This document shows positions 1 to 7,118 of a stretch of 54,790 nucleotides of DNA, one piece after another. Source of the DNA: an uncultured Anaerotignum sp. (GTDB taxonomy: Bacteria > Bacillota > Clostridia > Lachnospirales > Anaerotignaceae); contig CAJTQX010000016.1 in assembly GCA_910578425.1 (NCBI GenBank), positions 1 through 54,790 of the forward strand, in the 5' to 3' direction. The notes beneath the pieces are model-generated. The model did no database searches. It was given only the letters and a program-made list of their open reading frames with translations, and was not told where the DNA came from. The translations under genes and the position numbers were made by a program. Position 1 is the stretch's first letter. Each line of letters starts with the position of its first letter.

Positions 1-348
1 GATCCTCCACTCAGACCAAGGCTGGCAGTACCAACACAAACGCTTCCAAACTATGCTCAAAGAGAAGGGTATCCGCCAGAGCATGAGCCGGAAAGGGAAT
101 TGTCTGGACAACGCTGTTATTGAAAATTTCTTTGGCTTGCTCAAATCCGAGCTGCTTTATCTGCAAAAATTTGAGTCTATGGAGCATTTCAAAAAAGAAC
201 TTGTTGAATACCTTGACTACTACAATAACCGCCGTATCAAGGCAAGATTGAAGGGCTTGCCACCTGCTCTTCACAGACAACAAGCCCTTTCAGCTGCTTG
301 AATAATTTTAACCTATAAACTTTGTCTAACTTTTCGGGGGCACTTCAT
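1..348 (+). mobile_element. Right end of an IS3-family (IS150-like) insertion sequence
   Basis: The window opens inside a transposase reading frame and the element appears to end near 348. About 20 bases after the transposase stop there is a terminal-repeat-like sequence reading TGTCTAACTTTTCGGGGGCA (329-348 region), which resembles the ends of IS150-group elements. The left end lies outside the window, so length and target duplication cannot be determined. Confidence 0.75.
2..301 (+). CDS. IS3-family transposase OrfB, C-terminal part (partial)
   Basis: This is the C-terminal hundred residues of a DDE integrase-core transposase that would cut and join the insertion sequence. The frame is open from base 2. 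It begins HSDQGWQY, which carries the second catalytic Asp region, continues through SRKGNCLDNAVIENFFG, which carries the catalytic Glu, and ends with YYNNRRIKARLKGLPP; all three are typical of the rve domain of IS150-like elements. The 5' part is cut by the window edge. No frameshift is visible in the remaining part, so the copy may be intact upstream. Confidence 0.9.
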   Translation: MLHSDQGWQYQHKRFQTMLKEKGIRQSMSRKGNCLDNAVIENFFGLLKSELLYLQKFESMEHFKKELVEYLDYYNNRRIKARLKGLPPALHRQQALSAA

Positions 349-437
349 TCCTCACAGGGTTTTGTATTTCAGGCCGTTTCCTTTTGGGAAAAGCGGAAAA
401 AATTTTATTATCTATCGGAGTCCATATGTCTGTGCCT

Positions 438-929
438 TCAGGGCTTTGCTTTCAAATACCGCAGAGCCGTTTGGGCTACCAGCCCGATAAGGAGCCCTGT
501 CACCACGCCGGAAACCAGCAGGAACGGCAGATAGTACGCCATTTTCACATTCTCTACCGCCAACGCTGCCACAACGATTTGTCCGACATTATGAAATATG
601 CCGCCCGCGATGCTTACGCCTGCAATGCTGAACCGCCCTGTTTTTTTCAGCAGTGCCATGACCGCAAAGCTGAGCAGCGCGCCGGAAAGGCTGTAAAGCA
701 GACCGGCAAAGCCAGCGAACAACAGCCCGCAAAGTATTACCCGGACAAGCGATATGAAAAACGCGCTTTTGGCGTCCATATAATACAGCATGACGATGAC
801 GACAACGTTCGCAAGCCCCAGCTTTACGCCAGGAATGGGTACGGGAACAGGCACAAGCAGCTCTACATAGCCCATCAGGACGGCAAGTGCGGCGAACAGC
901 CCGTAATAGGCAACCCTTCGCGCCTTCAT
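438..929 (-). CDS. Gx transporter family membrane protein (heptaprenyl diphosphate synthase component I family)
   Basis: A 163-residue, very hydrophobic protein with about five predicted membrane spans and Gly-rich helices (for example SIAGGIFHNVGQ). It resembles the Gx transporter / Hpre_diP_synt_I family (PF07456), annotated historically as a heptaprenyl diphosphate synthase subunit but more probably a small-molecule transporter. Its start overlaps the stop of the upstream NusG-II gene by four bases (ATGA), so the two are probably translationally coupled. This pairing is common in Clostridia, often near Rnf or quinone/FMN-related genes. Substrate unknown; family call is fairly secure. Confidence 0.8.
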   Translation of the reverse strand: MKARRVAYYGLFAALAVLMGYVELLVPVPVPIPGVKLGLANVVVIVMLYYMDAKSAFFISLVRVILCGLLFAGFAGLLYSLSGALLSFAVMALLKKTGRFSIAGVSIAGGIFHNVGQIVVAALAVENVKMAYYLPFLLVSGVVTGLLIGLVAQTALRYLKAKP

Positions 930-1291
930 TGTCCCACCACCATATCAAACATTGCCGGACCATCTCCGGTAATCTCGACCACCAGCTTATGTGGCAGGCA
1001 GACGATCGTTTCGCCCGTTCGGCTGATTTTTTTATGCTCTACACAAATCTGATCGCGGCAGTCCGCGTCTGTTACCATGACAGCACCGTCCTGAACGGCG
1101 ACAATATTATAACCCTGCGGCGTTTCGATACGCATGCTGTCGTTTTCATGCAGCGGCAGGTATGCTGTGTTTTTTCCGTCAACAGTAACCTCTGCACCGC
1201 TGCCGGCCTCAGCCCCTGCGGAGTAGAACAGGTAAACCCCCGCCGCCACAGCCAGCGCGCCCGCCGCAAGGAAAATGTCCGCTTTTTTCAT
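926..1291 (-). CDS. NusG domain II-containing protein
   Basis: A 121-residue protein with one N-terminal membrane helix (residues about 5-25) followed by a small extracytoplasmic beta domain. The pattern DADCRDQICVEHKKISRTGE followed by IVCLPHKLVVEI is the hallmark of the NusG_II family (PF07009), with two conserved Cys in DCRDQIC and one in VCLPHK. Function is unproven; the family is usually beside a Gx transporter, as here, suggesting a membrane partner role. A GGAGGGC ribosome site sits very close to the ATG. First gene of a two-gene operon. Confidence 0.82.
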   Translation of the reverse strand: MKKADIFLAAGALAVAAGVYLFYSAGAEAGSGAEVTVDGKNTAYLPLHENDSMRIETPQGYNIVAVQDGAVMVTDADCRDQICVEHKKISRTGETIVCLPHKLVVEITGDGPAMFDMVVGQ

Positions 1292-1361
1292 GCCCTCCGC
1301 CGCCTTTCTTTTTCGGAATCCTGCCCCTTCCGCGTTTTGAAAAACTGTTTTTCTATACAGG

Positions 1362-1387
1362 AAAAAAGGAAGCCAGTGCTTCCTTTT
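1362..1387 (-). terminator. Terminator downstream of tRNA-Phe
   Basis: On the minus strand a perfect 10-bp stem (AAAAGGAAGC / GCTTCCTTTT, four-base loop) is followed by a run of six T, a classic intrinsic terminator, about 47 bases past the end of the tRNA. Confidence 0.8.
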
Positions 1388-1433
1388 CAGCTTTTCCAGG
1401 TAGTAGGATACTCATACACAGAGAATAAAAAAC

Positions 1434-1506
1434 TGCCCAGAACCGGAATCGAACCAGTGACACGTGGATTTTCAGTCCACTGCTCTACCAACTGAGCTAT
1501 CTGGGC
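1434..1506 (-). tRNA. tRNA-Phe (GAA)
   Basis: A 73-nt cloverleaf on the minus strand. The acceptor stem GCCCAGA pairs with TCTGGGC, the discriminator is A, the D arm reads TAGCTCAGTTGGTAGAGC, and the anticodon stem GTGGA/TCCAC holds the loop CTGAAAA, giving anticodon GAA. The T arm contains GGTTCGATTCC. The 3' CCA is not encoded (GTT follows), so maturation requires the CCA-adding enzyme, a candidate for which lies at 43277-44488. Confidence 0.97.
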
Positions 1507-1534
1507 ATAAAAGACAAATTCAATTTACTTGGCT

Positions 1535-1563
1535 ATCATAGCATAAAATGTTTTTTTTGTCAA
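1535..1563 (-). promoter_or_regulatory. Sigma-A promoter of tRNA-Phe
   Basis: Minus-strand TTGACA (1558-1563), exactly 17 bases, then TATGAT (1535-1540). The mature tRNA begins about 29 bases downstream of the -10. Confidence 0.9.
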
Positions 1564-1644
1564 ACACTTTTTTACAAAAATGGCAAAAAACTGCAAACGT
1601 TATTCAGGGAGGCTTCCGCCCGTCCGCCTCCCCGAAAGACACTC

Positions 1645-1808
1645 AGAACTTATTCATAAATAAGATACGTGCAGATTGCACAGTCAGATTTTTCGGCAGG
1701 CAAGGAGCTTTTTTGCAGGCGTACCAAGTGGTACGGCAAGGAAAAGCGACAAAGAGTGCCGGAAAATCTGAAGCAAGATGTGCGTGGATAATTTACGGAT
1801 AGGTTCTT
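1645..1808. repeat. Short TIR element, family A, copy 1
   Basis: About 164 bp bounded by imperfect terminal inverted repeats: AGAACTTATTCATAAATAAG on the left and, read from the right, AGAACCTATCCGTAAATTAT. It shares the ends and an internal GTGCAGATTGC motif with copy 2 (24086-24181), and the ends with copy 3 (38281-38408). It carries no credible gene, so it looks like a MITE-type non-autonomous element. Its right end overlaps the stop codon of the gene at 1807-2040. Confidence 0.7.
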
Positions 1809-2040
1809 AATATTCCTTTCCCATCATCAGCGCAACATCCATCCATTCGGTAACCATTGCGTAAAGCTCATCGTCGTCCTTCATGCGTTCGATGGTTTCC
1901 TCATCATTTTCAAATGTCAGAAGAAGCGTATCGAACTCATTGTAAAAATCGACGCGCCAATCCTCCCGCACGCGGCGGTATTTTTTCAGGTAATAGCAGA
2001 TGTCGTCCAAACTGCGGATTGTAAATCTGTCATGAATCAT
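1807..2040 (-). CDS. Small acidic protein of unknown function
   Basis: A 77-residue protein beginning MIHDRFTIRSLDDICYY and rich in Asp, Glu and aromatic residues. The start was set at 2040 because AAGGAGG lies nine bases upstream; an in-frame longer reading has no ribosome site. No family recognised. It is transcribed in the same direction as dut but lies downstream of a family C element. The stop TAA is formed at the edge of family A element copy 1, so the native C-terminus may have been altered by insertion. Confidence 0.65.
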   Translation of the reverse strand: MIHDRFTIRSLDDICYYLKKYRRVREDWRVDFYNEFDTLLLTFENDEETIERMKDDDELYAMVTEWMDVALMMGKEY

Positions 2041-2114
2041 AGCGCACCCCTCCTTACGCAAAGTATACCAAAAAACGCCATGAAAAAAAAGGGCGAATGA
2101 AAAGAAATTCTTTA

Positions 2115-2247
2115 TTACCTGTTCCGTATCCTTGGAAATGGCGAGCTCGCATTGCATACAGCTGTGAATATTTCAGGAAATATTACCGCGGCAAGGCGGT
2201 AAAAGGTCTGGAAAGGCGATGTTTCAAAAGATGCTGGACGGACTCTT
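2115..2247. repeat. Short TIR element, family C, copy 1
   Basis: About 133 bp. Left end CCTGTTCCGTATCCTTGGAA and right end, read inward on the minus strand, AGAGTCCGTCCAGCATCTTT are imperfect inverted copies. Internal blocks TGAATATTTCAGGAAA.ATTACC and GATGTTTCAAAAGATGCTG are shared with copies at 35060-35223 and 37970-38166. The right end abuts the dut stop codon. Confidence 0.75.
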
Positions 2248-2680
2248 ACTGCTTTCCTGTTGAGCCGATGCCGCCGCGGTTCTCATTGCCAAGATCCTCA
2301 GTTTCTTCAAATTCGATTGCAGGCTGGTGCTCAAAAATGCGGAACTGACAGATGCGGTCGTTTACTTCAATCACCGTATCCCGCAGGGCATAGGCGGGAA
2401 AAAACCATTGGTCGCCGTTGCCGCAGTAGCTTTCGTCAATGACGCCGCAATGGTTGGTCTGTATGATGCCGAAGTTTTTGAATGTCGAACTGCGGGGCAG
2501 AATATGTGCCTCGTAGCCCTTCGGCAACTGCATTGCCACACCCAGTGGTATCAGCCGGAACTCGCCTGCTTTCATTTCCACACGTTCTGCCGCCCGGAGG
2601 TCTATCCAGTCGGATTTTCCGTCAATGCAGCGCAGCTTTTCAATCTGGCTGCTGAGATATTTTATCCGTATCTTTTCCAT
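2246..2680 (-). CDS. dut: dUTP diphosphatase
   Basis: Hydrolyses dUTP to dUMP and pyrophosphate, keeping uracil out of DNA and supplying dTMP synthesis. All five trimeric-dUTPase motifs can be followed in the 144 residues: DLRAAE (motif 1), PRSSTFKNFGI (motif 2), GVIDESYCGNGDQW (motif 3, with the catalytic Asp), RICQFRIFE (motif 4) and NRGGIGSTG (motif 5, the C-terminal P-loop-like tail). Length is normal for the family. The stop TAA overlaps the terminal repeat of a family C element. It lies 50 bp downstream of rsmG on the same strand. Confidence 0.93.
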   Translation of the reverse strand: MEKIRIKYLSSQIEKLRCIDGKSDWIDLRAAERVEMKAGEFRLIPLGVAMQLPKGYEAHILPRSSTFKNFGIIQTNHCGVIDESYCGNGDQWFFPAYALRDTVIEVNDRICQFRIFEHQPAIEFEETEDLGNENRGGIGSTGKQ

Positions 2681-2730
2681 ATGCTATTGTTTTCCTCTCT
2701 GTAAAAAATATTCGCTGTGGTTTCGGGCGG

Positions 2731-3459
2731 TCATAAAGGCTTTTTCCCGATTTTTCCGGCTTTTCGGGGATACTGCGGCGGCGTGGGCGTGGTTTTTTCA
2801 ATGAAAACCAGCTTATGCGCAAGGTCTGTGCCGGGGATATCCGCATTACGGATTTCTGCCAGCCTGCCGCCCAGCTTTTCCAACGCTGTGCGGCTTTCCG
2901 CGGCTTCTGCTTCCGCGTCCGGTCCTTTTAACGCGGCGAAATACCCGCCGACTTTCACAAACGGCAGGCAGTATTCCAGCAGCACAGGCAGCGTGGCGAC
3001 TGCGCGGGATACACAGAGATCAAACTGTTCCCGATATGCCGGATTCTGCCCGCCGTCCTCCGCGCGGCTGTGTACGCAGGAAACATTTTCCAGCCCGAGC
3101 TGTGCCGTAACCTCTTCCAGAAACCCGATGCGCTTTTGCAGGGAATCCAGAAGCGTCAGCCGGATTTCCGGACGCGCGATTTTGAGCGGCAGGCCGGGAA
3201 AGCCAGCGCCTGTTCCTACGTCAATGACTGAAAGCGCGCCCTGTCTGATGGCGGGGGCGAGGCTCAGGGAATCCGCAAAATGTTTCAGCACAACCTCCCG
3301 TTCTTCTGTGATCGCGGTCAGGTTCATTTTTTCGTTCCATTCCAATAAAAGCGTGAGATATGTCATAAACTGGCTGACCTGCCCCTCCGCCAGCGGCACG
3401 CCCATTTTTTCACAGCAGCCCGCTAAAAGCGCGGCGGCGTTTTGTCTGGTTTCTTCCAT
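2731..3459 (-). CDS. rsmG: 16S rRNA (guanine-N7)-methyltransferase RsmG (GidB)
   Basis: Methylates N7 of G527 in 16S rRNA using S-adenosylmethionine. The 242-residue protein has the RsmG signature MNLTAI near residue 45, the SAM-binding loop DVGTGAGFPGLPL, and SRAVA followed by a late ALKG. The start was placed at 3459 because AGAAGGAGG lies eight bases upstream, rather than at an upstream in-frame ATG inside a repeat. In many Firmicutes mnmG and rsmG are adjacent; here an unknown gene and two multi-hairpin repeats lie between them. Confidence 0.93.
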   Translation of the reverse strand: MEETRQNAAALLAGCCEKMGVPLAEGQVSQFMTYLTLLLEWNEKMNLTAITEEREVVLKHFADSLSLAPAIRQGALSVIDVGTGAGFPGLPLKIARPEIRLTLLDSLQKRIGFLEEVTAQLGLENVSCVHSRAEDGGQNPAYREQFDLCVSRAVATLPVLLEYCLPFVKVGGYFAALKGPDAEAEAAESRTALEKLGGRLAEIRNADIPGTDLAHKLVFIEKTTPTPPQYPRKAGKIGKKPL

Positions 3460-3487
3460 GTATGGCCTCCTTCTTAAGACAGAAAGA

Positions 3488-3555
3488 CCTTGGGGACTCC
3501 GTCCCCAACACCCCTGCAAGCCCTTTGAAAAGGGCTTGACCCTAAACTTTATTAA
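3488..3555. repeat. Multi-hairpin repeat, family E, copy 1
   Basis: Two consecutive hairpins, TTGGGGACTCCGTCCCCAA and AAGCCCTTTGAAAAGGGCTT, followed by the conserved tail ACCCTAAACTTTATT. The same order recurs at 4079-4165 (inverted), 44502-44586 and 52775-52857, and more loosely at 40190-40272. Confidence 0.75.
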
Positions 3556-3641
3556 GCAAAACATTCAATTTTGCCAATTTATTTCATAAATCGAAAAATA
3601 TTATCTTAAATTTTAGAGTTTTCAAGTATATATTTCAGGTC

Positions 3642-4031
3642 TTATATGTTTATTTCAAATTCCATCGTAATCGTATCATTTCCATCTATGGTAAAATATA
3701 GCTCGAACCAGAAATCAAGCGGATCGCCATGACTCTGTGGGTGATAGACTGCGGCGGCGCGGCTGCCCTCGAAATGCAGCAGGTCAAAATGCTGTTCCTC
3801 GAACGGGTCTACTACAAATTCCGTTTCATAGTCCTCCGTCCACATCGCAAGCTGCCCGTCCAGCCATTCCGTAAACTCCGCGATGCCTTCCGCCTGCGTT
3901 TTGCCCTCGCCGCACCAGGAAGGGTTGATGTCCGCAATGGTGTGCAGCTTTTCGTATTCGTGTCCGGCGATGCAGTCAATCAGTCGCTTTACGTCTTTTA
4001 TCGCTCTTTCCCCAAATTGTGCTTCTGTCAT
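3642..4031 (-). CDS. Conserved small protein of unknown function
   Basis: A 129-residue acidic, probably cytosolic protein. It starts MTEAQFGERAIKDVKRLID with a GAAAGGAGA ribosome site eight bases upstream. The C-terminal half looks like a beta-rich SnoaL- or NTF2-like fold, with alternating hydrophobic strands ending ITMEFEINI, but no catalytic motif is apparent and I do not recognise the family. It lies between mnmG and rsmG, bracketed by family E repeats. Confidence 0.7.
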   Translation of the reverse strand: MTEAQFGERAIKDVKRLIDCIAGHEYEKLHTIADINPSWCGEGKTQAEGIAEFTEWLDGQLAMWTEDYETEFVVDPFEEQHFDLLHFEGSRAAAVYHPQSHGDPLDFWFELYFTIDGNDTITMEFEINI

Positions 4032-4078
4032 ATCCGTTCTCCTTTCTGTCGTTCCGATTTCCCTCTATTCCCCCGCAA

Positions 4079-4165
4079 AGTGGCAACTTTGCGCAATAAA
4101 GTTTGGGATTGAACCCTTTTCAAAGGGTTCACAGAGGTTTGGAGGCAGAGCCTCCAGGGTCTTTA
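4079..4165. repeat. Multi-hairpin repeat, family E, copy 2 (inverted)
   Basis: Reads in the family E order on the minus strand: GGAGGCTCTGCCTCC, then GAACCCTTTGAAAAGGGTTC, then ATCCCAAACTTTATTG. It begins at the 3' end of mnmG and may act as its terminator, although no long T run follows. Confidence 0.7.
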
Positions 4166-6049
4166 ACCTTTTCGCTTTCTCTGCTCCAGAGCAATCAACA
4201 GTACGGAAATATCCGCCGGAGAAACGCCCGTAATGCGCGACGCCTGCCCAAGCGACCGCGGCCGCACCGCCGCCAGCTTCTGCCTTGCCTCAATGCGCAG
4301 CCCCTGTATCCCCTCATAGTCCATATCCTCCGGCAAAAGCCTGTTTTCCAGCTTCTTGAACTGCTCTACCTGCTTTTTCTGCTGGCTGATGTATCCTTCG
4401 TATTTGATTTGGATATTGACCTGCTCCCGCACAGCGGCGGGCAGTTCCGGACGTTCTGGGTCGATTTCCGCCAGCTTTTCATAGTCCAGCTCCGGCCGTT
4501 TCATTAAGTCCGAAAGGCGCACACCGGTTTTGACCGGCGATGTGCCGTATTTATCCAGTAGGGCAAGCAGCCTTTCCTCCGGCCCCATTGTGACCGCCTG
4601 TACCCGTTCGATTTCCCCGCGTATCAATCGCTCCTTTTCCAGCAGGGCAGTATACCGTTCCTCGGAAATCAGCCCGATTTCGTGCCCGATGGGAGTCAGC
4701 CGCTGGTCGGCATTATCCTGCCGCAGCAAAAGGCGAAATTCCGCCCGACTCGTCATCATGCGGTAAGGCTCTTTGCTGCCTTTGTTTACAAGGTCGTCAA
4801 TCAGCACGCCGATGTATCCGTCCGAACGCTGCAAAATAACGGGCTCTTTACCCTGTAGATGCCGCGCGGCATTTATGCCGCCGATCAGCCCCTGCGCCGC
4901 GGCCTCCTCATAGCCCGAGCTGCCGTTGAACTGCCCCGCGCTGAAAAGCCCATGATAATCCTTAAATTCCAGCGAAAGCCGCAGCTGTGTCGCATCAATG
5001 CAGTCGTATTCTATGGCATAGGCAAAGCGTGTGATTTCACAATGCTCCAGCCCCGGAATCGTGCGGTACATGGCAATCTGCACATCCTCCGGCAGAGATG
5101 AGGACATCCCCTGAATATACATTTCTTCTGTGTTTTCGCCCTCCGGTTCTACAAAAAGCTGGTGGCGTTCCTTATCGGCAAAGCGTACAACCTTGTCCTC
5201 TATGGAAGGACAATAGCGCGGCCCTGTGCCTTCGATCAAGCCGCCGAACAGAGGCGAGCGGTGGAGATTATCGCGAATAACCTGATGGGTCTTTTCGTTG
5301 GTATAGGTCAGCCAGCAGAGTGTCTGCGGGCGGGAAATTTCCTCCGGCGTATGCGTGAAGGAAAAGGGGACGATATCCTCGTCGCCCGCCTGCGGCTGCA
5401 TTTTTGTAAAGTCAAGCGAATTTTTATTCATTCTGGCCGGCGTGCCTGTTTTGAAGCGGAACAGCGTGACGCCCATGTCCCGCAGGCATTGGCTCAGCTT
5501 CGTGGCGGGCATGAGGTTGTTTGGCCCGCTTTCTGTGATATTTTCCCCGGTCAGGCAGCGGCTTTTCATATACGTTCCCATGCAGAGCACTGCCGCGCCG
5601 CAGGGGTAAACTGCCCCGCCTGCTGTGACAACGGCTTTCACGCGTGAATCCTCCATTTGAATCTCTACGATTTCTGCCTGTTTGATTTTCAGATTGGGTG
5701 TATTTTCCAGCCGCCTTTTCATTTCCTCATGGTAACGGGTTTTATCCGCCTGCGCGCGCAGGGAATATACGGCGGGGCCTTTGCCGGTATTCAGCATTTT
5801 TGTCTGAATATATGTTTTGTCAATGACCTTGCCCATTTCGCCGCCCAGCGCGTCAATTTCACGCACAAGGTGCCCTTTCGAGCTGCCGCCAATGGAAGGG
5901 TTGCAGGGCATCATGGCAATGCTGTCCAGACTGATGGCGAACAGCACCGTATTCATGCCGAGGCGCGCGGATGCAAGCGCGGCTTCACAGCCCGCATGTC
6001 CGCCTCCGATAACGGCTACATCTATCGTTTCTGCTTGATACATTTTCAA
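4163..6049 (-). CDS. mnmG: tRNA uridine-5-carboxymethylaminomethyl modification enzyme MnmG (GidA)
   Basis: With MnmE it installs the cmnm5 group at wobble U34 of several tRNAs, using FAD and methylene-tetrahydrofolate. The 628-residue length is normal. Visible are the N-terminal FAD-binding loop VIGGGHAGCEAALASARLG, the MnmG motifs NPSIGGSSKGHLVREIDALGG and TGTYM, the central GPRYCPSIEDKVVRF, the second dinucleotide region ending GLFSAGQFNGSSGYEEAA, and the C-terminal GVSPADISVLL domain that contacts MnmE and tRNA. mnmE, usually adjacent upstream, is absent from the window; a family D repeat lies about 30 bp upstream of the start instead. Confidence 0.97.
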   Translation of the reverse strand: MKMYQAETIDVAVIGGGHAGCEAALASARLGMNTVLFAISLDSIAMMPCNPSIGGSSKGHLVREIDALGGEMGKVIDKTYIQTKMLNTGKGPAVYSLRAQADKTRYHEEMKRRLENTPNLKIKQAEIVEIQMEDSRVKAVVTAGGAVYPCGAAVLCMGTYMKSRCLTGENITESGPNNLMPATKLSQCLRDMGVTLFRFKTGTPARMNKNSLDFTKMQPQAGDEDIVPFSFTHTPEEISRPQTLCWLTYTNEKTHQVIRDNLHRSPLFGGLIEGTGPRYCPSIEDKVVRFADKERHQLFVEPEGENTEEMYIQGMSSSLPEDVQIAMYRTIPGLEHCEITRFAYAIEYDCIDATQLRLSLEFKDYHGLFSAGQFNGSSGYEEAAAQGLIGGINAARHLQGKEPVILQRSDGYIGVLIDDLVNKGSKEPYRMMTSRAEFRLLLRQDNADQRLTPIGHEIGLISEERYTALLEKERLIRGEIERVQAVTMGPEERLLALLDKYGTSPVKTGVRLSDLMKRPELDYEKLAEIDPERPELPAAVREQVNIQIKYEGYISQQKKQVEQFKKLENRLLPEDMDYEGIQGLRIEARQKLAAVRPRSLGQASRITGVSPADISVLLIALEQRKRKG

Positions 6050-6080
6050 AACTCCTTTGTTAAGCTGGAAAGGCGTGGGA

Positions 6081-6322
6081 AAAGGCGGCTTGACTTAGGC
6101 AGTGTCGTCACAAGTGTCTGCATACGCCTTTCCGGCAAATTTTGTCGGCTTTTTCGTTAAAAATTCTTGCTGTATGAGAAAACAGATTTTACTTTTCTAT
6201 TGATTTTTTAAGTCAAACGCTGATGACAGCTGCCCGAGAAAATTTCGTCTAAAATGAAAGCCACTCTGAAAAATCTTGATTTTTCAGGGATTTCAAAAGA
6301 TGAAATTTTCTTATGGCAACGC
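6081..6322. repeat. Dispersed repeat, family D, copy 1, interrupted by a B element
   Basis: Shares blocks AAAGGCGGCTTGACTTA, GAGTCAAACGCTGA..., GCTGCC.GAGAAAATTTCGT and GAAATTTTCTTATG.CAACGC with copies at 42421-42581 and (minus strand) 11143-11270. Compared with 42421-42581, this copy is split by 79 bases of family B sequence at 6098-6176. It contains the hairpin CTGAAAAATC/GATTTTTCAG. The rest of 6050-6480 holds no gene apart from this and a terminator. Confidence 0.75.
6098..6176 (+). repeat. Family B TIR element, truncated copy 1, nested in a D repeat
   Basis: Begins GGCAGTGTCGTCACAAGTGT, the left end of family B, and continues for 79 bases matching the copy at 27144-27408 (through TTCGTTAAAAATTCTTGC). 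The opposite terminal repeat is missing. The flanks GACTTA and AGAAAACAG are contiguous in D copy 2, showing directly that this is an insertion. Confidence 0.75.
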
Positions 6323-6457
6323 TCGTAACGCCCCAGCCTGCTTTTCCCGCCCGCCTTATGGGCATCGCCGTCAGCGGGTTTCTTTTATTATAAACAATAT
6401 CGCGGAAAATGCAAATTTTTGAGTTGCTTCCGTCAGGTGCTCCGCGCCTTTGGAACG

Positions 6458-6480
6458 AAAAAAGGGCTTTTGCAGCCCTT
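6458..6480 (-). terminator. Terminator of the TetR gene
   Basis: On the minus strand the stem AAGGGCT/AGCCCTT with a five-base loop is followed by TTTTTTCG. It begins at the stop codon of the TetR gene and so ends the 10.9-6.5 kb minus-strand run. Confidence 0.8.
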
Positions 6481-7106
6481 CAGAATCTCTGCTTTTCCTC
6501 AGCCCTGTTTTCCGGCTGTGCCTTTGCGCGGAACCCGTCCAGAAAAACAGGCATCATTTCCCGCGCGTACTGGCAAAGGGAATATTCTCCGTTGCAGATG
6601 CACCAGTCGTAAATCAAAGCCCTTTCACAAAGGGCGTAAGCCTTGACAATTTCATTCACAGAAACATCGGCCCGCAGCTCTCCCCTCTGCTGCCCCTCCA
6701 TGATGATCTGGCGCAGCAGCTTATAATACACCCGATTGTGGTCGAGCAGATGCTTCGCTCCTGCCGTAATCAGTTGGGAGGAGTACAGCCGCGCTACCAG
6801 ATCCAATGATACGCTGTTGTCTATCATCAGGAACAGTTCCCGGTTCAGGTACATCAGTTTTTCAAAGCTGTCCTGTTCTGGGCGCAGCGTTGGTATCAGT
6901 TCTGAATATTTATCGTCAAACAAATCGGAAAGAGAACTTAAAAGCGCGTCCTTCCCGCTGAAATAATGGTAAAAGGAGCCTTTCGACGTGCCTGATTCTT
7001 CCACGATTTCCTCCACAGTCGTATCATCGTAGCCATGTTCATAAAACAGTTTCCACGCCGCCGCAACGATACGGCTTTTCGTATTGCGGGTATTCTTTTT
7101 TGCCAA
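6480..7106 (-). CDS. TetR/AcrR family transcriptional regulator
   Basis: A 208-residue one-component repressor. The N-terminal helix-turn-helix is clear: RIVAAAWKLFYEHGYDDTT followed by the recognition helix region TSKGSFYHYFSGKD (residues about 40-55). The C-terminal ligand domain is divergent and predicts no effector. It starts 13 bases downstream of the CARF-nuclease gene, with which it is probably cotranscribed, so its target may be that operon or a distant gene; no clean palindromic operator was identified nearby. Terminated by the hairpin at 6458-6480. Confidence 0.9.
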   Translation of the reverse strand: MAKKNTRNTKSRIVAAAWKLFYEHGYDDTTVEEIVEESGTSKGSFYHYFSGKDALLSSLSDLFDDKYSELIPTLRPEQDSFEKLMYLNRELFLMIDNSVSLDLVARLYSSQLITAGAKHLLDHNRVYYKLLRQIIMEGQQRGELRADVSVNEIVKAYALCERALIYDWCICNGEYSLCQYAREMMPVFLDGFRAKAQPENRAEEKQRF

Positions 7107-7118
7107 ACGGTTCCCCCC

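Noticed and set aside
1548..1802. 84-residue plus-strand frame
   Set aside because: It lies in the tRNA promoter and family A element and has no ribosome site.
2717..3589. 290-residue frame opposite rsmG
   Set aside because: Ser/Pro-rich shadow; rsmG motifs on the other strand are unambiguous.
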